Shown here one piece after another: positions 41,764 through 50,036 of a DNA stretch of 64,000 nt (positions are counted from its first letter, which is position 1; each line of letters starts with the position of its first letter). The translations under genes and the position numbers were made by a program. The notes beneath the pieces were generated by a model, which had not been told where the DNA came from, ran no database searches, and was given only the letters and a program-made list of their open reading frames with translations. The DNA is from JALYLC01 sp963743275 (lineage in GTDB: Bacteria > Actinomycetota > Thermoleophilia > Gaiellales > JALYLC01): positions 62,001 to 126,000 of the forward strand of contig CAVUPB010000011.1 of NCBI GenBank assembly GCA_963743275.1. The letters run 5' to 3'.

Positions 41764-43029
41764 TCAGCGAACCGCCATGCGGACGAGCTCCTCGGGCTCG
41801 GCCGGATGCAGGCCGGTGGTGGCGAGCGGGCTGTCGGTGACGAACGAGATCGGCAGGCCGTAGGCGAGCGAGAGCACGACCGGCATGCAGGTCTCCGCGC
41901 GGCGGTCCGCCCCGGTGACGAGGATCTGCGAAGGCTCGAGCGGCCCGGAGAGCTTGTCGAGCACTGCCCGGCCGGACTCGAAGTCGACGTCCGTGGGCAT
42001 GACCACGTGGGTCTCGTCCGCGCGCAGCTTGCCCAGCAGGCGAGCCGATCGTGCGAACGAGCGCGCGTTGCGCGGGTCGAGCGGCGGGGTGTCGACGACG
42101 ACGACCTCCGACTTGCGCAGACGCGCGCGCGAGATCGAGTCCGGGCGGCTCGCGACCTCGAACTCGATGCCGTCGTGGTCGGTGAGCCGGCCGAGCTCGA
42201 ACGCGGTGCGGGCGGGCTCGAGGCTGACCGCCAGCACCCGCCGGCCCGCCGCTGCATACGTGTGGCAGAGCTTCGCGGCCGTGAGCGTCCGGCCCGACTC
42301 GGCCGTGCCGACGAGGGCGATGATGCGGCGCTTCTTCTCGCACCCGGCGGATACGCGGACGCGGCGCGTGAGCGCTCGCCGCGCCAGGACGCCGAACGGC
42401 TCGTCGGGAGCAAAGGGGAGCAACGTGCGCACGGCGTCATGGATGATGTCCTCGGCGAACTCGGCGCTGAAGCCGGCGGCGAGCAGATTGGCGCGCGCGG
42501 TCTCCGACTCGTCGGCGCTCGGGGTCAGCGGCCTCGGCCGCCGGGCGATCGCCGGCTTCTCGGCAGGGATGTCCGCCCGCACCTCGGCCGGGGCGCTCAC
42601 GCGCAGCTCGGCCAGGGCATCCGTCCGCGCCTCGGCCGGCACGCTCGCCCGCGGCTCGGCCGGGGCGTCCGGGCGCAGCTCGGCCGGCACGTCCGGGCGA
42701 ACCTCCGCCAGTGCATGCGACAGCTCGGACGCAAACGGCGACGTCTGGTCGATCAGCGTCTGCAAGAGCGCGCTCTTCGGGTCGGTCCGCGGCTGGCCCG
42801 TGTCGTAGGCGTCGATCACGGCGCGCGGAGGCTGGGATTGCCGCACCGCCGCCGGGCGTGCCTCGACCTCGACGCACTTCTTGCCGAAGAAGCCCCCGAC
42901 GCCGCCGACGACCCCCTCGCGCTGACGGACGATCACCGCATCAGGACCGAGCTCGCTGCGGATGCGCGGCAGCACCTCCTCGAGGGTGCCGCCCCGGTAG
43001 GTGGTGGTCGTATGTCGGGTGTTGCTCAT
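41764..43029 (-). CDS. flhF: FlhF-like SRP-family GTPase with degenerate nucleotide-binding motifs
   Basis: 421 residues. The N-terminal B-domain start (TTYRGGTLEEVLPRIRSELG with DAVIVRQREGV) is typical of FlhF, which places the flagellum at its site. The GTPase core is altered: the P-loop reads GTAESGRTLT (~241-250) with Arg where Lys is invariant, the DTAGR motif reads DTPPLD, and the guanine-specificity motif TKxD is replaced by VTGAD. Six octapeptide repeats (AExRxDxP type, residues 108-155) fill the linker. GTP binding may be weak or lost. AAAGG precedes ATG 43029; flhA ends 16 bp upstream. Confidence 0.88.
   Translation of the reverse strand: MSNTRHTTTTYRGGTLEEVLPRIRSELGPDAVIVRQREGVVGGVGGFFGKKCVEVEARPAAVRQSQPPRAVIDAYDTGQPRTDPKSALLQTLIDQTSPFASELSHALAEVRPDVPAELRPDAPAEPRASVPAEARTDALAELRVSAPAEVRADIPAEKPAIARRPRPLTPSADESETARANLLAAGFSAEFAEDIIHDAVRTLLPFAPDEPFGVLARRALTRRVRVSAGCEKKRRIIALVGTAESGRTLTAAKLCHTYAAAGRRVLAVSLEPARTAFELGRLTDHDGIEFEVASRPDSISRARLRKSEVVVVDTPPLDPRNARSFARSARLLGKLRADETHVVMPTDVDFESGRAVLDKLSGPLEPSQILVTGADRRAETCMPVVLSLAYGLPISFVTDSPLATTGLHPAEPEELVRMAVR
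42565..42708 (-). repeat. Six tandem 24-bp repeats in flhF
   Basis: They encode six octapeptides of the form A-E-x-R-x-(D/S)-x-(P/L). The copies are diverged, so this is an old expansion of the linker between the B-domain and the GTPase core. Confidence 0.8.
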
Positions 43030-43045
43030 GGGTCAACCTTTCGTC

Positions 43046-45096
43046 TCATGCGGCCACCAATCCGGCGCTCTCGACTCTGATTCCAGCGACGATCTCGTTG
43101 TAGGAGACGACCGCAAGCTGCGGGAACGCCTGCTCGACGAGCTGGCGCAGGTGCCTCCGGACGCGGCTCGAGCAGACGACGACGGGTCGCCCGCCGGCGG
43201 CGGTCATGCGCTCGACGGAGTCGCCGAGCGAGGCGAGCAGCGCGTGCGCCCGCACCGGGTCGAGCGCGAGCACCTCGCCCTCGGGCGTGAGCGCGAGCGA
43301 GTCGGCGACCTCGTGCTCGAGGGCCGGGTCGAGCGAGATCGCCCGCAGCGTGTTCTCCGCGTCGAGGTAGCCCGAGGTGATCGTGCGCCCGAGCGCCTGG
43401 CGCGCCGCCTCGGCCAGCTGGGCCGGTTCGCGCGTGAGCATGGCGCGGTCGCCGATCGCCTCGAGGATGGTGCCGAGGTCGCGGATCGAGACGCCCTCGC
43501 GCAGCAGGTGCTGCAGCACGCGCTGCACCTCGCCGATCCCGAGCTTGTCGGGCACGACGTCGTCGACGGCGGCCGAGTTCTGCTCCTTGAGCCCGTCGAG
43601 CAGCTTCTTCGTCTCCTGGCGCGTCAGCAGCTCGTCGGCGTGGCGGCGGATCGTCTCGGTCAGGTGCGTGACGATGACCGACTCGCCGTCGACGACCGTG
43701 TAGCCGAGCGCCTCGGCCTCGGCGCGGCCGCTGTCGTCGATCCAGACGGCGGGCAGCCCGAAGGCCGGCTCGGTCGTCGGGATGCCGGCGAGGCCCGGAA
43801 TCGCGTCGCCCGGGTTCATCGCCAGGCGATGGCCGGCGATCAGCCGGCTGCGCGCCACCTCGGCGCCGCGCACCTTGATCACGTACTCGTGGGAGTCGAG
43901 CGCCACCTCGTCGTGGATCCGCACGGGGGCGATCACGATCCCCAGCTCGCCTGCGATCTGGCGCCGGATGAGCCCGACGCGTGCCAGCAGTCCTCCGCCC
44001 GAGCGCTGGTCGACGAGCGGCACGAGCCCGAAGCCGATCGAGAGCTCGAGCGGGTCGACCGCGAGCGCGCCGAGCACCGGGTCGGTCGGGGGCGCCTCGA
44101 GCTCCAGGGCCGTCTGCGACGGGAGGGCCGCCTCGGCCTTCTTCTGCTGGGCGATGGTGCGGCCGATCAGCACGAGCGCTCCGCCGACGACGAAGAAGGG
44201 CAGCTTCGGCAGGCCCGGCACGAGCCCCATGGCGCAGATCACGCCGCCGCCGAGCATCGTCGCGCGCGGCTGGCTGAGCAGCTGCGCGGTGATCTCGCTG
44301 CCGAGATCCTTGTCGCTGCCCGAGCGCGTGACGATGATGCCGGTCGCGGTCGAGATCAGCAGCGCCGGGATCTGCGCCGCGAGGCCGTCGCCGATCGTCA
44401 GCAGGGCGAACGTGTGGAGCGCCTGCGAGATCGTCAGATGGTGCTGACAGCATGCCGACGGCGATGCCGCCGATGAGGTTGATGACGACGATGATCACGC
44501 CGGCCACGGCGTCGCCCTTGACGAACTTGGACGCGCCGTCCATCGCGCCGTAGAAGTCGGCCTCCTTGCGGATCTCGAGCCGGCGCGCGCGGGCCTCGTC
44601 GTCGGTGATCTGCCCGGCGTTGAGGTCGGCGTCGATCGCCATCTGCTTGCCGGGCATCGCGTCGAGCGTGAAGCGCGCCGCCACCTCGGCGACGCGCCCC
44701 GCGCCGTTCGTGATCACGACGAACTGGATCACGATGAGGATGAGGAAGACCACGAGGCCGACCACGAGGTTGCCGCCGACGACGAAGTTGCCGAATGCGT
44801 GGATGACGCCGCCCGCATCGCCGTGGAGCAGGATCAGGCGCGTGACGCTGACGTTGATCGCGAGCCGCAGCAGGGTCGTGAAGAGCAGGAGCGACGGGAA
44901 CGCGGCGAATTCGAGCGGCGCGCGGCACGTACATCGTCGTGATCACGATCACGAGCGCGCCGGCGATGTTGAGGGTGATGATGAGGTCGATCAGCGCCGA
45001 CGGAAGCGGCACGACCATCATCACGACGACGAGGACGACCGCGAATGCCGCGGCCAGGTCGCTCTGCTTCAGCAGGCGCTTCAGGAACGCGTCCAC
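43046..45096 (-). pseudogene. flhA: Flagellar export gate protein FlhA, frameshifted twice as assembled
   Basis: The repaired protein is ~682 residues, the normal FlhA length. The N-terminal half is membrane-embedded with the FHIPEP-family region (ATGIIVTRSGSDKDLGSEI; VNLIGG), and the C-terminal cytoplasmic domain has DDSGRAEAEALGYTVVD and the final SYNEI. Two shifts occur. Near 44920 removing one base from GCGCCGCTC (minus strand) restores PRALEFAAFPSLLL. Near 44446 removing one T from CTGTCAGC restores MLQHHLTISQALHT. Both are apparent one-base insertions. FlhA is essential for flagellar export, and all neighbours are intact, so assembly error is the likelier cause. GTG 45096 is the start. 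Confidence 0.88.
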
Positions 45097-45099
45097 GGG

Positions 45100-45249
45100 C
45101 TACCGGCCCTCGCCCGGGAGGGCGGGGCCGACGGGGCGGCGCACGCCCGGCGGGAGCGTGCGCCGCGGATCGGGGAGATTCCGAGCAGGCACTGCTCCCG
45201 GTTGATCGGCCGGGGCGCGCGCTGCTTTAGACATCGCGCGGTTCGTCAT
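45100..45249 (-). CDS. Possible 49-residue protein between flhB and flhA
   Basis: ATG 45249 overlaps the flhB stop (ATGA), and its TAG ends 3 bp before the flhA GTG. The product (MTNRAMSKAARAPADQPGAV onward) is basic and Pro/Arg-rich, with no domain. Coupling on both sides hints at translation, perhaps to carry ribosomes into flhA; it may have no function as a protein. Confidence 0.35.
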   Translation of the reverse strand: MTNRAMSKAARAPADQPGAVPARNLPDPRRTLPPGVRRPVGPALPGEGR

Positions 45250-46322
45250 GCGGCCCGGGTGACGGCGCGCAGCCGCCCGGCCGCCCGCAGGACGAACGCG
45301 AGCACCTGCGCGACGGCGGTGAAGAGCTCCTCCGGGATCTGCGCGCCGAGCTCGACGTCCCGGTAGAGCGCGCGGGCGAGGGGCGCCTCGTGCACGATCG
45401 TCACGCCTGCCTCCTCGGCGGCCTTGCGGATCGCCAGCGCGACGTGATCCACGCCCTTCGCGACGACCTCCGGCGCGGGCCGCGTGCCGTCGTAGCGGAG
45501 GGCGACGGCGTAGTGCGTCGGGTTGACGATGACGACGTCGGCGCTCGGGACGTCGGCGAGCATGCGCCTGCGGGCCATCTCGGACTGCCGCCGGCGCATC
45601 TGTCCCTTCATCTCGGGCGCGACGTCCGCCTCCTTGGCCTCGCGCCGCACCTCGTCCTTGGTCATCTTCAGCGTCTTCTCGTGCTTGCGCCTCTGCCACG
45701 CGTAGTCGGCCCCGGCCACGAGCACGAGCACGGCGGCGACGCGCAGCGCGATCGAGAGGATGGTGTGCGCGAGCGCCGACGCGAGCTGGCCGGGCGGCAT
45801 GCCCACGAGCGTGCCCATCGTCGGCAGCTGCGACCAGACGGCCGAGAACGCGACGCCCGCGATGATCGCGGTCTTCACGAGGCTCTTCGCGAGCTCGAAC
45901 GCCTGCGCCGGCCCGAACATCCGCTTGAACCCCTTGATCAGGCTGAGCTTCGCGAAGGACGGCTTGAGGGCGTGCCCGCTGAGACGGAAGCCCACCTGGG
46001 CGACGCTCGCCAGCACGCCTGCGACCGCTGCGGCGATCATCACGGGCGCCACCATCCCGGCGAAGGAGCTCAGCGCCCAGCTCGTGATCTCCCCCCGGCC
46101 GGACGAGGTCGCGAAGCTCGGGTCGGCGGAACGGCTGAGGCCGCTGGACATGATCGCCTCGGCGCGCCCGAGCATGCGCGGGCCCGTCAGCGCGAGCGCG
46201 CCGAAGGTCGCGAGCAGCACGACGACCGAGTTGACCTCCGCGGAGCGGGCGACCTGGCCTTCCTTGCGCGCCTTCTCGCGGCGCTTGCCGGTCGGCTTCT
46301 CGGTCTTGCCGTGGTCGGCCAC
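45246..46322 (-). CDS. flhB: Flagellar export switch protein FlhB
   Basis: 358 residues. The N-terminus KTEKPTGKRREKARKEGQVA (~6-25) and four membrane helices are followed by the cytoplasmic domain with the self-cleavage motif NPTH (~267-270). Cleavage there, together with FliK, changes export from hook to filament substrates. GTG 46322 follows fliR by 3 bp. The separate FhlB-like protein at 33084 copies its C-terminal domain. Confidence 0.96.
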   Translation of the reverse strand: MADHGKTEKPTGKRREKARKEGQVARSAEVNSVVVLLATFGALALTGPRMLGRAEAIMSSGLSRSADPSFATSSGRGEITSWALSSFAGMVAPVMIAAAVAGVLASVAQVGFRLSGHALKPSFAKLSLIKGFKRMFGPAQAFELAKSLVKTAIIAGVAFSAVWSQLPTMGTLVGMPPGQLASALAHTILSIALRVAAVLVLVAGADYAWQRRKHEKTLKMTKDEVRREAKEADVAPEMKGQMRRRQSEMARRRMLADVPSADVVIVNPTHYAVALRYDGTRPAPEVVAKGVDHVALAIRKAAEEAGVTIVHEAPLARALYRDVELGAQIPEELFTAVAQVLAFVLRAAGRLRAVTRAA

Positions 46323-46325
46323 CGG

Positions 46326-47126
46326 CTATCCCGCCGCCAGCGTGGTGAGCACGCGGTCGATCGTCTGCGACAGATCGCCCTCGAGGTGCCCGGCGAGGAA
46401 CGGCAGCGAGGCCGCGACGACCGCGAACGACACGATCACCTTGACCGGCAGGCCGATGACGAACACGTTCATCTGCGGCACGGCGCGGGCGACGAGACCG
46501 AACGCCGCGTCGACGACGACGACGGCGAGGATGACCGGGCCCACGAGCTCGATCCCGATCAGGGGGATCTCGGTGAGCGACGCGACCGCCAGCCGGCCGA
46601 GCGCCGCCGGCGACGGGAAGGTGCCGAGCGGGACGAGGTCGTAGCTGCGCGCGAGCCCCATGATCATCATGCGCACGCCGCCGCTGAGCACGAACACCAT
46701 GAGTGCGAAGAGCGTGTACACCTGGCCGAGCACGGAGGCCGGGACGCCGGTGATCGGGTTGACCAGGGAGCCGAACGAGAAGCCGACGAGCGTGTCGACG
46801 AGCGAGGCGCCGGCCGACACGCCTGCGACCAGCACGCTGAGCGCGAGCGCGAACGCGACGCCCACGCCGGTCTCCTGCACGAGCATGAGGGCGAGTCCGA
46901 TCGGGTCCTGCGGCATGGTGTGCCCGTGCGAGGCGATCGGGGCGAGCGCGAGCGTCATCGCGGCCGCAGCGGCGAATTTCGCCCGCGCGGGCAGCAGGTT
47001 GGTCGAGAGCACGGGCGCGAGCAGGAAGAACGGCCCGATACGCCCGAGCACGAGCACGAACGCGACGAGATTCGCGCTCGCGATCTCGGGAAGCTGCACA
47101 CCCCCCGGGAGCGCGAGGTCCTGCAT
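46326..47126 (-). CDS. fliR: Flagellar export gate protein FliR
   Basis: 266 residues with about six membrane helices (VAFVLVLGRIGPFFLLAPVL at the start; FALMVFVLSGGVRMMIMGLA in the middle; VIGLPVKVIVSFAVVAASLP near ~220-240). It forms the export gate with FliP and FliQ. ATG 47126 overlaps the fliQ stop by one base. Confidence 0.95.
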   Translation of the reverse strand: MQDLALPGGVQLPEIASANLVAFVLVLGRIGPFFLLAPVLSTNLLPARAKFAAAAAMTLALAPIASHGHTMPQDPIGLALMLVQETGVGVAFALALSVLVAGVSAGASLVDTLVGFSFGSLVNPITGVPASVLGQVYTLFALMVFVLSGGVRMMIMGLARSYDLVPLGTFPSPAALGRLAVASLTEIPLIGIELVGPVILAVVVVDAAFGLVARAVPQMNVFVIGLPVKVIVSFAVVAASLPFLAGHLEGDLSQTIDRVLTTLAAG

Positions 47127-47398
47127 CAGTTCCCGACGAGCGTGGGAATGCTCATGTACAGCGCGTTCGTGTAGCCGACGAGCTGCGAGAGCATCCAGGG
47201 GCCGCCGATCGCGATCACGGCGCCGGTGGCGATGATCTTCGGGATGAAGGAGAGCGTCGGCTCCTGAATCTGGGTCGCCGCCTGGATGATCGAGATGACC
47301 AGCCCGACCGCGAGGCCGGCGAGCAGGAACGGCGCCGAGACCTCGAGCGTGATGATCATCGCCCGCGTGGACAGATGGGAGACGGTGTCTTGGTTCAC
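47126..47398 (-). CDS. fliQ: Flagellar export gate protein FliQ
   Basis: 90 residues, two membrane helices (LEVSAPFLLAGLAVGLVISI; IIATGAVIAIGGPWMLSQL) and the family core QAATQIQEPTLSFIPK (~48-63). GTG 47398 was chosen over an upstream in-frame codon because GGAGG lies 7 bases before it and the length matches the family (~89). Confidence 0.95.
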   Translation of the reverse strand: MNQDTVSHLSTRAMIITLEVSAPFLLAGLAVGLVISIIQAATQIQEPTLSFIPKIIATGAVIAIGGPWMLSQLVGYTNALYMSIPTLVGN

Positions 47399-47412
47399 GT
47401 GCGGCCTCCGCG

Positions 47413-48066
47413 TCAGTGGAATGACGAAACGAGCGATTGCATGATCAAAGACCACCCGTCGACCAGCACGAACAGGAGGATCTTGAACGGCAGCGAGATC
47501 AGGACGGGGGGCAGCATCATCATCCCCATCGACATCAGCGTCGCCGAGACGATCATGTCGATGATCAGGAACGGCAGGTAGATCAGGAACCCGATCTGGA
47601 AGGCGGTCGTCAGCTCGGAGACGACGAAGGCCGGCACCAGCACGTGCGTCGGCACGTCGGCGCGCGTGCGCGGCCGCTTCTGGTGGCTGAGCCGCAGGAA
47701 GAGCGCCAGGTCGGAGTCGCGCGTCTGCTTGAACATGAACGTCCGCACCGGCTCGAGCCCGCGGACGATCGCGGCGTGCCCGTCGATCTTGTGCGCCCGG
47801 TACGGCTCGACGGCGGCCTTGTCCACCTTGTGCAGCGTCGGCGCCATCACGAAGAGCGAGAGGAAGACGGCGATCCCGACGAGCACCTGATTCGGGGGGA
47901 TCGACTGCGTGCCGAGCGCGTTGCGGGTGAAGCCGAGCACGATCAGGATCCGCGTGAAGCTCGTCATCACGAGCAGCAGGCCCGGCAGCAGGGCCAGCAG
48001 CCCGAGCAGGAGCATGGTCTGGATGGAGCTCGACATTCCGGTTGCCTGGGCGGCGGCGACAGTCAA
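47413..48066 (-). CDS. fliP: Flagellar export gate protein FliP
   Basis: 217 residues. LLLGLLALLPGLLLVMTSFTRILIVLGFTRNALG (abridged, ~19-50) and the C-terminal LPFLIIDMIVSATLMSMGMMMLPP (abridged) are FliP signatures. TTG 48066 overlaps the fliO stop and is used here; ATG 48036 is an alternative that removes ten residues. No classical signal peptide precedes the first helix, unlike enteric FliP. Confidence 0.95.
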   Translation of the reverse strand: MTVAAAQATGMSSSIQTMLLLGLLALLPGLLLVMTSFTRILIVLGFTRNALGTQSIPPNQVLVGIAVFLSLFVMAPTLHKVDKAAVEPYRAHKIDGHAAIVRGLEPVRTFMFKQTRDSDLALFLRLSHQKRPRTRADVPTHVLVPAFVVSELTTAFQIGFLIYLPFLIIDMIVSATLMSMGMMMLPPVLISLPFKILLFVLVDGWSLIMQSLVSSFH

Positions 48067-48680
48067 CGGGCCGTCATCCTCCTGAGCGACTCGAGCAGCG
48101 CCGCGCGGAAGCTCGGCCGGTCGCTCTCGACGATCGGGCTGCCGAGGACGGGCAGGTCGCGCGGCTCGATCCGCAGGTCGCGCGCCTCGTCGGCGCTGTA
48201 GACGCGGATGGGCGTCACGCCCTGCTCGGCCGAGCCCACGAGCACGATCTCCTCGCCCACCCGCACGAGGTGGATCGAGCGCGACGGCGCGAGCGGTGTC
48301 GACGCGACGACCGACATCCAGTCGTCGCCCTGGATTGTCCCGCTGCTCTTCTGCTGCTTGCCCGCGCTCCGCTTCAGCAGCCGGTAGAGGACGTAGATCA
48401 GCGCCAGCACGAGCGCGAGGCCGAACAGCATGTGGACCGCCGCGCCGCTCGTGGCCGAGCCCTGCAGGGCGCTCTGCGCGCTGCCGCTGCCGCTGCCGGT
48501 CACCTTCGCGGACAGGGGCGTACGGTCGCGGTGGAAGCCGGACTCGGCGGCGCTCGCCGGCACGAAGGCGAGCAACGACAGCAGGAGCGCAGCCACGGTG
48601 CCGGCGCGCCTGCGGAGGGGATCCGAGAGCACGGGGGGCGTACTCGGCTGGCAGCCGGACCGCTTGAGCGCGGTAGGCAT
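48063..48680 (-). CDS. fliO: Flagellar biosynthesis protein FliO
   Basis: 205 residues from ATG 48680. It has a signal-like helix (GTVAALLLSLLAFVPASAAE), a Ser/Gly-rich stretch, a membrane helix (MLFGLALVLALIYVLYRLLK) and a cytoplasmic FliO domain (IHLVRVGEEIVLVGSAEQGV, ~135-154). FliO is a chaperone for assembling the FliP ring. First gene of the minus-strand export operon fliO-P-Q-R-flhB-flhA-flhF. Its promoter lies in the 134-bp gap facing fliA and is not clear. Confidence 0.85.
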   Translation of the reverse strand: MPTALKRSGCQPSTPPVLSDPLRRRAGTVAALLLSLLAFVPASAAESGFHRDRTPLSAKVTGSGSGSAQSALQGSATSGAAVHMLFGLALVLALIYVLYRLLKRSAGKQQKSSGTIQGDDWMSVVASTPLAPSRSIHLVRVGEEIVLVGSAEQGVTPIRVYSADEARDLRIEPRDLPVLGSPIVESDRPSFRAALLESLRRMTAR

Positions 48681-48814
48681 CGAGCTACCAAACGGTGAGT
48701 CAGTTCCCAGCAAAACGGTATGGGATATCGCTGCGAAGCGGGTATCTGCCGCGCCGGACGCCGAATCGATAAGTGGGTTGTCCCCCTGGCACCCTCCGCG
48801 TGAAGGCGGTTCGT

Positions 48815-49618
48815 ATGAAGGACAGCACCGGTTTCCAGCGGCTCACGCCCGAGCAGGCCGAGGCCCTCTGGCGCGCCTGGAGTGTGCGGAAGGATTCTTC
48901 CGCTCGCGACCGGCTGGTGCTTGCGTACGCGCCGATGATTCGCTACATCGCATCGCGCAAGGTGCGGGAACTCCCGTCTCAGACGGACCTCGACGATTTC
49001 CTGTCTTGCGGGATGATCGCGTTGATCGAGGCGGTCGATCGCTTCGATCCCGAGAAGGGTGCCTCCTTCGAGCAGTTCGCCTGGACGCGTGTCGCCGGCG
49101 CGATGGTCGACGAGCTCCGCCGCCAGGATTGGGCCTCGCGCTCGGCGCGCCGGATGAGCCAGAAGCTCGAGCATGCGACCGACGAGTGGTATGCCCGCGA
49201 GGGTGCGATGCCGAGCCCCGAAGAGCTCGCGGCCGTGATGGAGCTGACCGTCCCGGAGGTCTGGGCGATCAAGGAGAACATCGAGCGCGCCGACGTGATC
49301 TCGCTGAACGCTCCGACGCGCTCCGGCGACTATTCGATCTCGCTCGAGGTCGGCGACACGATCGAGGCGCGCGACGGTCGTCTCGATCCGGAGCGGGCGG
49401 CGCTCGCCGCCGAGCGGCTGGCCCTCATCCGGAATGCGATCGCCGGCCTGCCGGAGCGCGAACAGCGCGTGCTGTCGCTCGTGCACACGCACGAGATGCA
49501 GGGCGCAGAGATCGGCCGGCTCCTCGGCGTCAGCGAGTCGCGCGTCTCGCAGATCCTGGCCGAGGTGCGGAACAACCTGCGCCGGCAGATCTCGAACTAC
49601 GACGCCGCCGCCGCGTAG
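48815..49618 (+). CDS. fliA: Flagellar sigma factor FliA (sigma-28)
   Basis: 267 residues. Region 2 is LVLAYAPMIRYIASRKVREL with DLDDFLSCGMIALIEAVDRFDPEKGASFEQFAWTRVAGAM (shortened), region 3 DELRRQDWASRSARR (~104-118), region 4 LPEREQRVLSLVHTHEMQGAEIGRLLGVSESRVSQI (shortened, ~213-250). This is the FliA/WhiG class with full regions 2-4. ATG 48815 has GAAGG at good distance. The anti-sigma factor FlgM is not seen in the window. Its probable targets are the FliA-like promoters listed here. An ATCGATAA lies before the gene but without a -35, so self-control is doubtful. Confidence 0.96.
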   Translation: MKDSTGFQRLTPEQAEALWRAWSVRKDSSARDRLVLAYAPMIRYIASRKVRELPSQTDLDDFLSCGMIALIEAVDRFDPEKGASFEQFAWTRVAGAMVDELRRQDWASRSARRMSQKLEHATDEWYAREGAMPSPEELAAVMELTVPEVWAIKENIERADVISLNAPTRSGDYSISLEVGDTIEARDGRLDPERAALAAERLALIRNAIAGLPEREQRVLSLVHTHEMQGAEIGRLLGVSESRVSQILAEVRNNLRRQISNYDAAAA

Positions 49619-49747
49619 TCGCGCTCCGCGCTTCGACCGGCCCGTTCCCGTGAGCCCTGCGCGGGGCGGGTCGTCGTCGTCCGGCGGCCCGCCGGGATCG
49701 CAACGCGCGTTCGCGCCAGTCGCCGAGAACGCGGGAGATCCCGCTCT

Positions 49748-49776
49748 GCACGGTTGGGGTCAGACCCCAACCGTGC
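49748..49776. repeat. 29-nt dispersed palindrome, copy 3
   Basis: Perfect palindrome around a central A, arms GCACGGTTGGGGTC. First of three copies in the 418-bp gap (49619-50036) between the convergent fliA and flagellin 2 genes; besides these repeats and a terminator that gap holds nothing I can name. Confidence 0.8.
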
Positions 49777-49801
49777 GGTCCGGCGTGCAAGGTCGGGGTC
49801 T

Positions 49802-49830
49802 GCAAGGTTGGGGTCAGACCCCGATCTTGC
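49802..49830. repeat. 29-nt dispersed palindrome, copy 4
   Basis: Same architecture with two mismatched pairs in the arms (GCAAGGTTGGGGTC / GACCCCGATCTTGC). A degenerate half-copy (GCAAGGTCGGGGTC) lies just before it at 49788-49801. Confidence 0.75.
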
Positions 49831-49840
49831 GGTCCGCTAT

Positions 49841-49869
49841 GCACGGTTGGGGTCAGACCCCGGTCGTGC
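49841..49869. repeat. 29-nt dispersed palindrome, copy 5
   Basis: Arms GCACGGTTGGGGTC / GACCCCGGTCGTGC around a central A, two mismatched pairs. Confidence 0.75.
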
Positions 49870-49944
49870 GGTCCGCCGCTCGCCGTTCGGCGCCGGCCGG
49901 CGTTCGACCGCGGGCCGCGCGTGCCCCGGCCCGGGACCAAACGA

Positions 49945-49972
49945 CCGAGGGCCGCCTCTCGGCGGCCCTCGG
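49945..49972. terminator. Hairpin terminator serving flagellin 2 (and possibly fliA)
   Basis: A perfect 12-bp stem (49945-49956 with 49961-49972), TCTC loop, 64 bp beyond the flagellin 2 stop. On the minus strand GGTCGTTTGGT follows, a modest T-rich tail. Confidence 0.7.
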
Positions 49973-50036
49973 CCTGTCCCCTATATGTACCTGCTGTCTC
50001 TCTGTGTGGTGCGGGTGCTTCGTCGAACGGCGTCGC

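Noticed and set aside
48765..48772. FliA-type promoter before fliA (ATCGATAA)
   Set aside because: The base 15 positions upstream gives CTGC instead of a TCAA/TAAA box, and the first -10 bases are wrong. Left out of the regulon.
49748..49869. Possible short CRISPR array (three similar 29-nt units)
   Set aside because: The units are palindromes with varying arms, spacing is irregular (25 and 10 nt), single copies occur elsewhere, and no cas genes are present.
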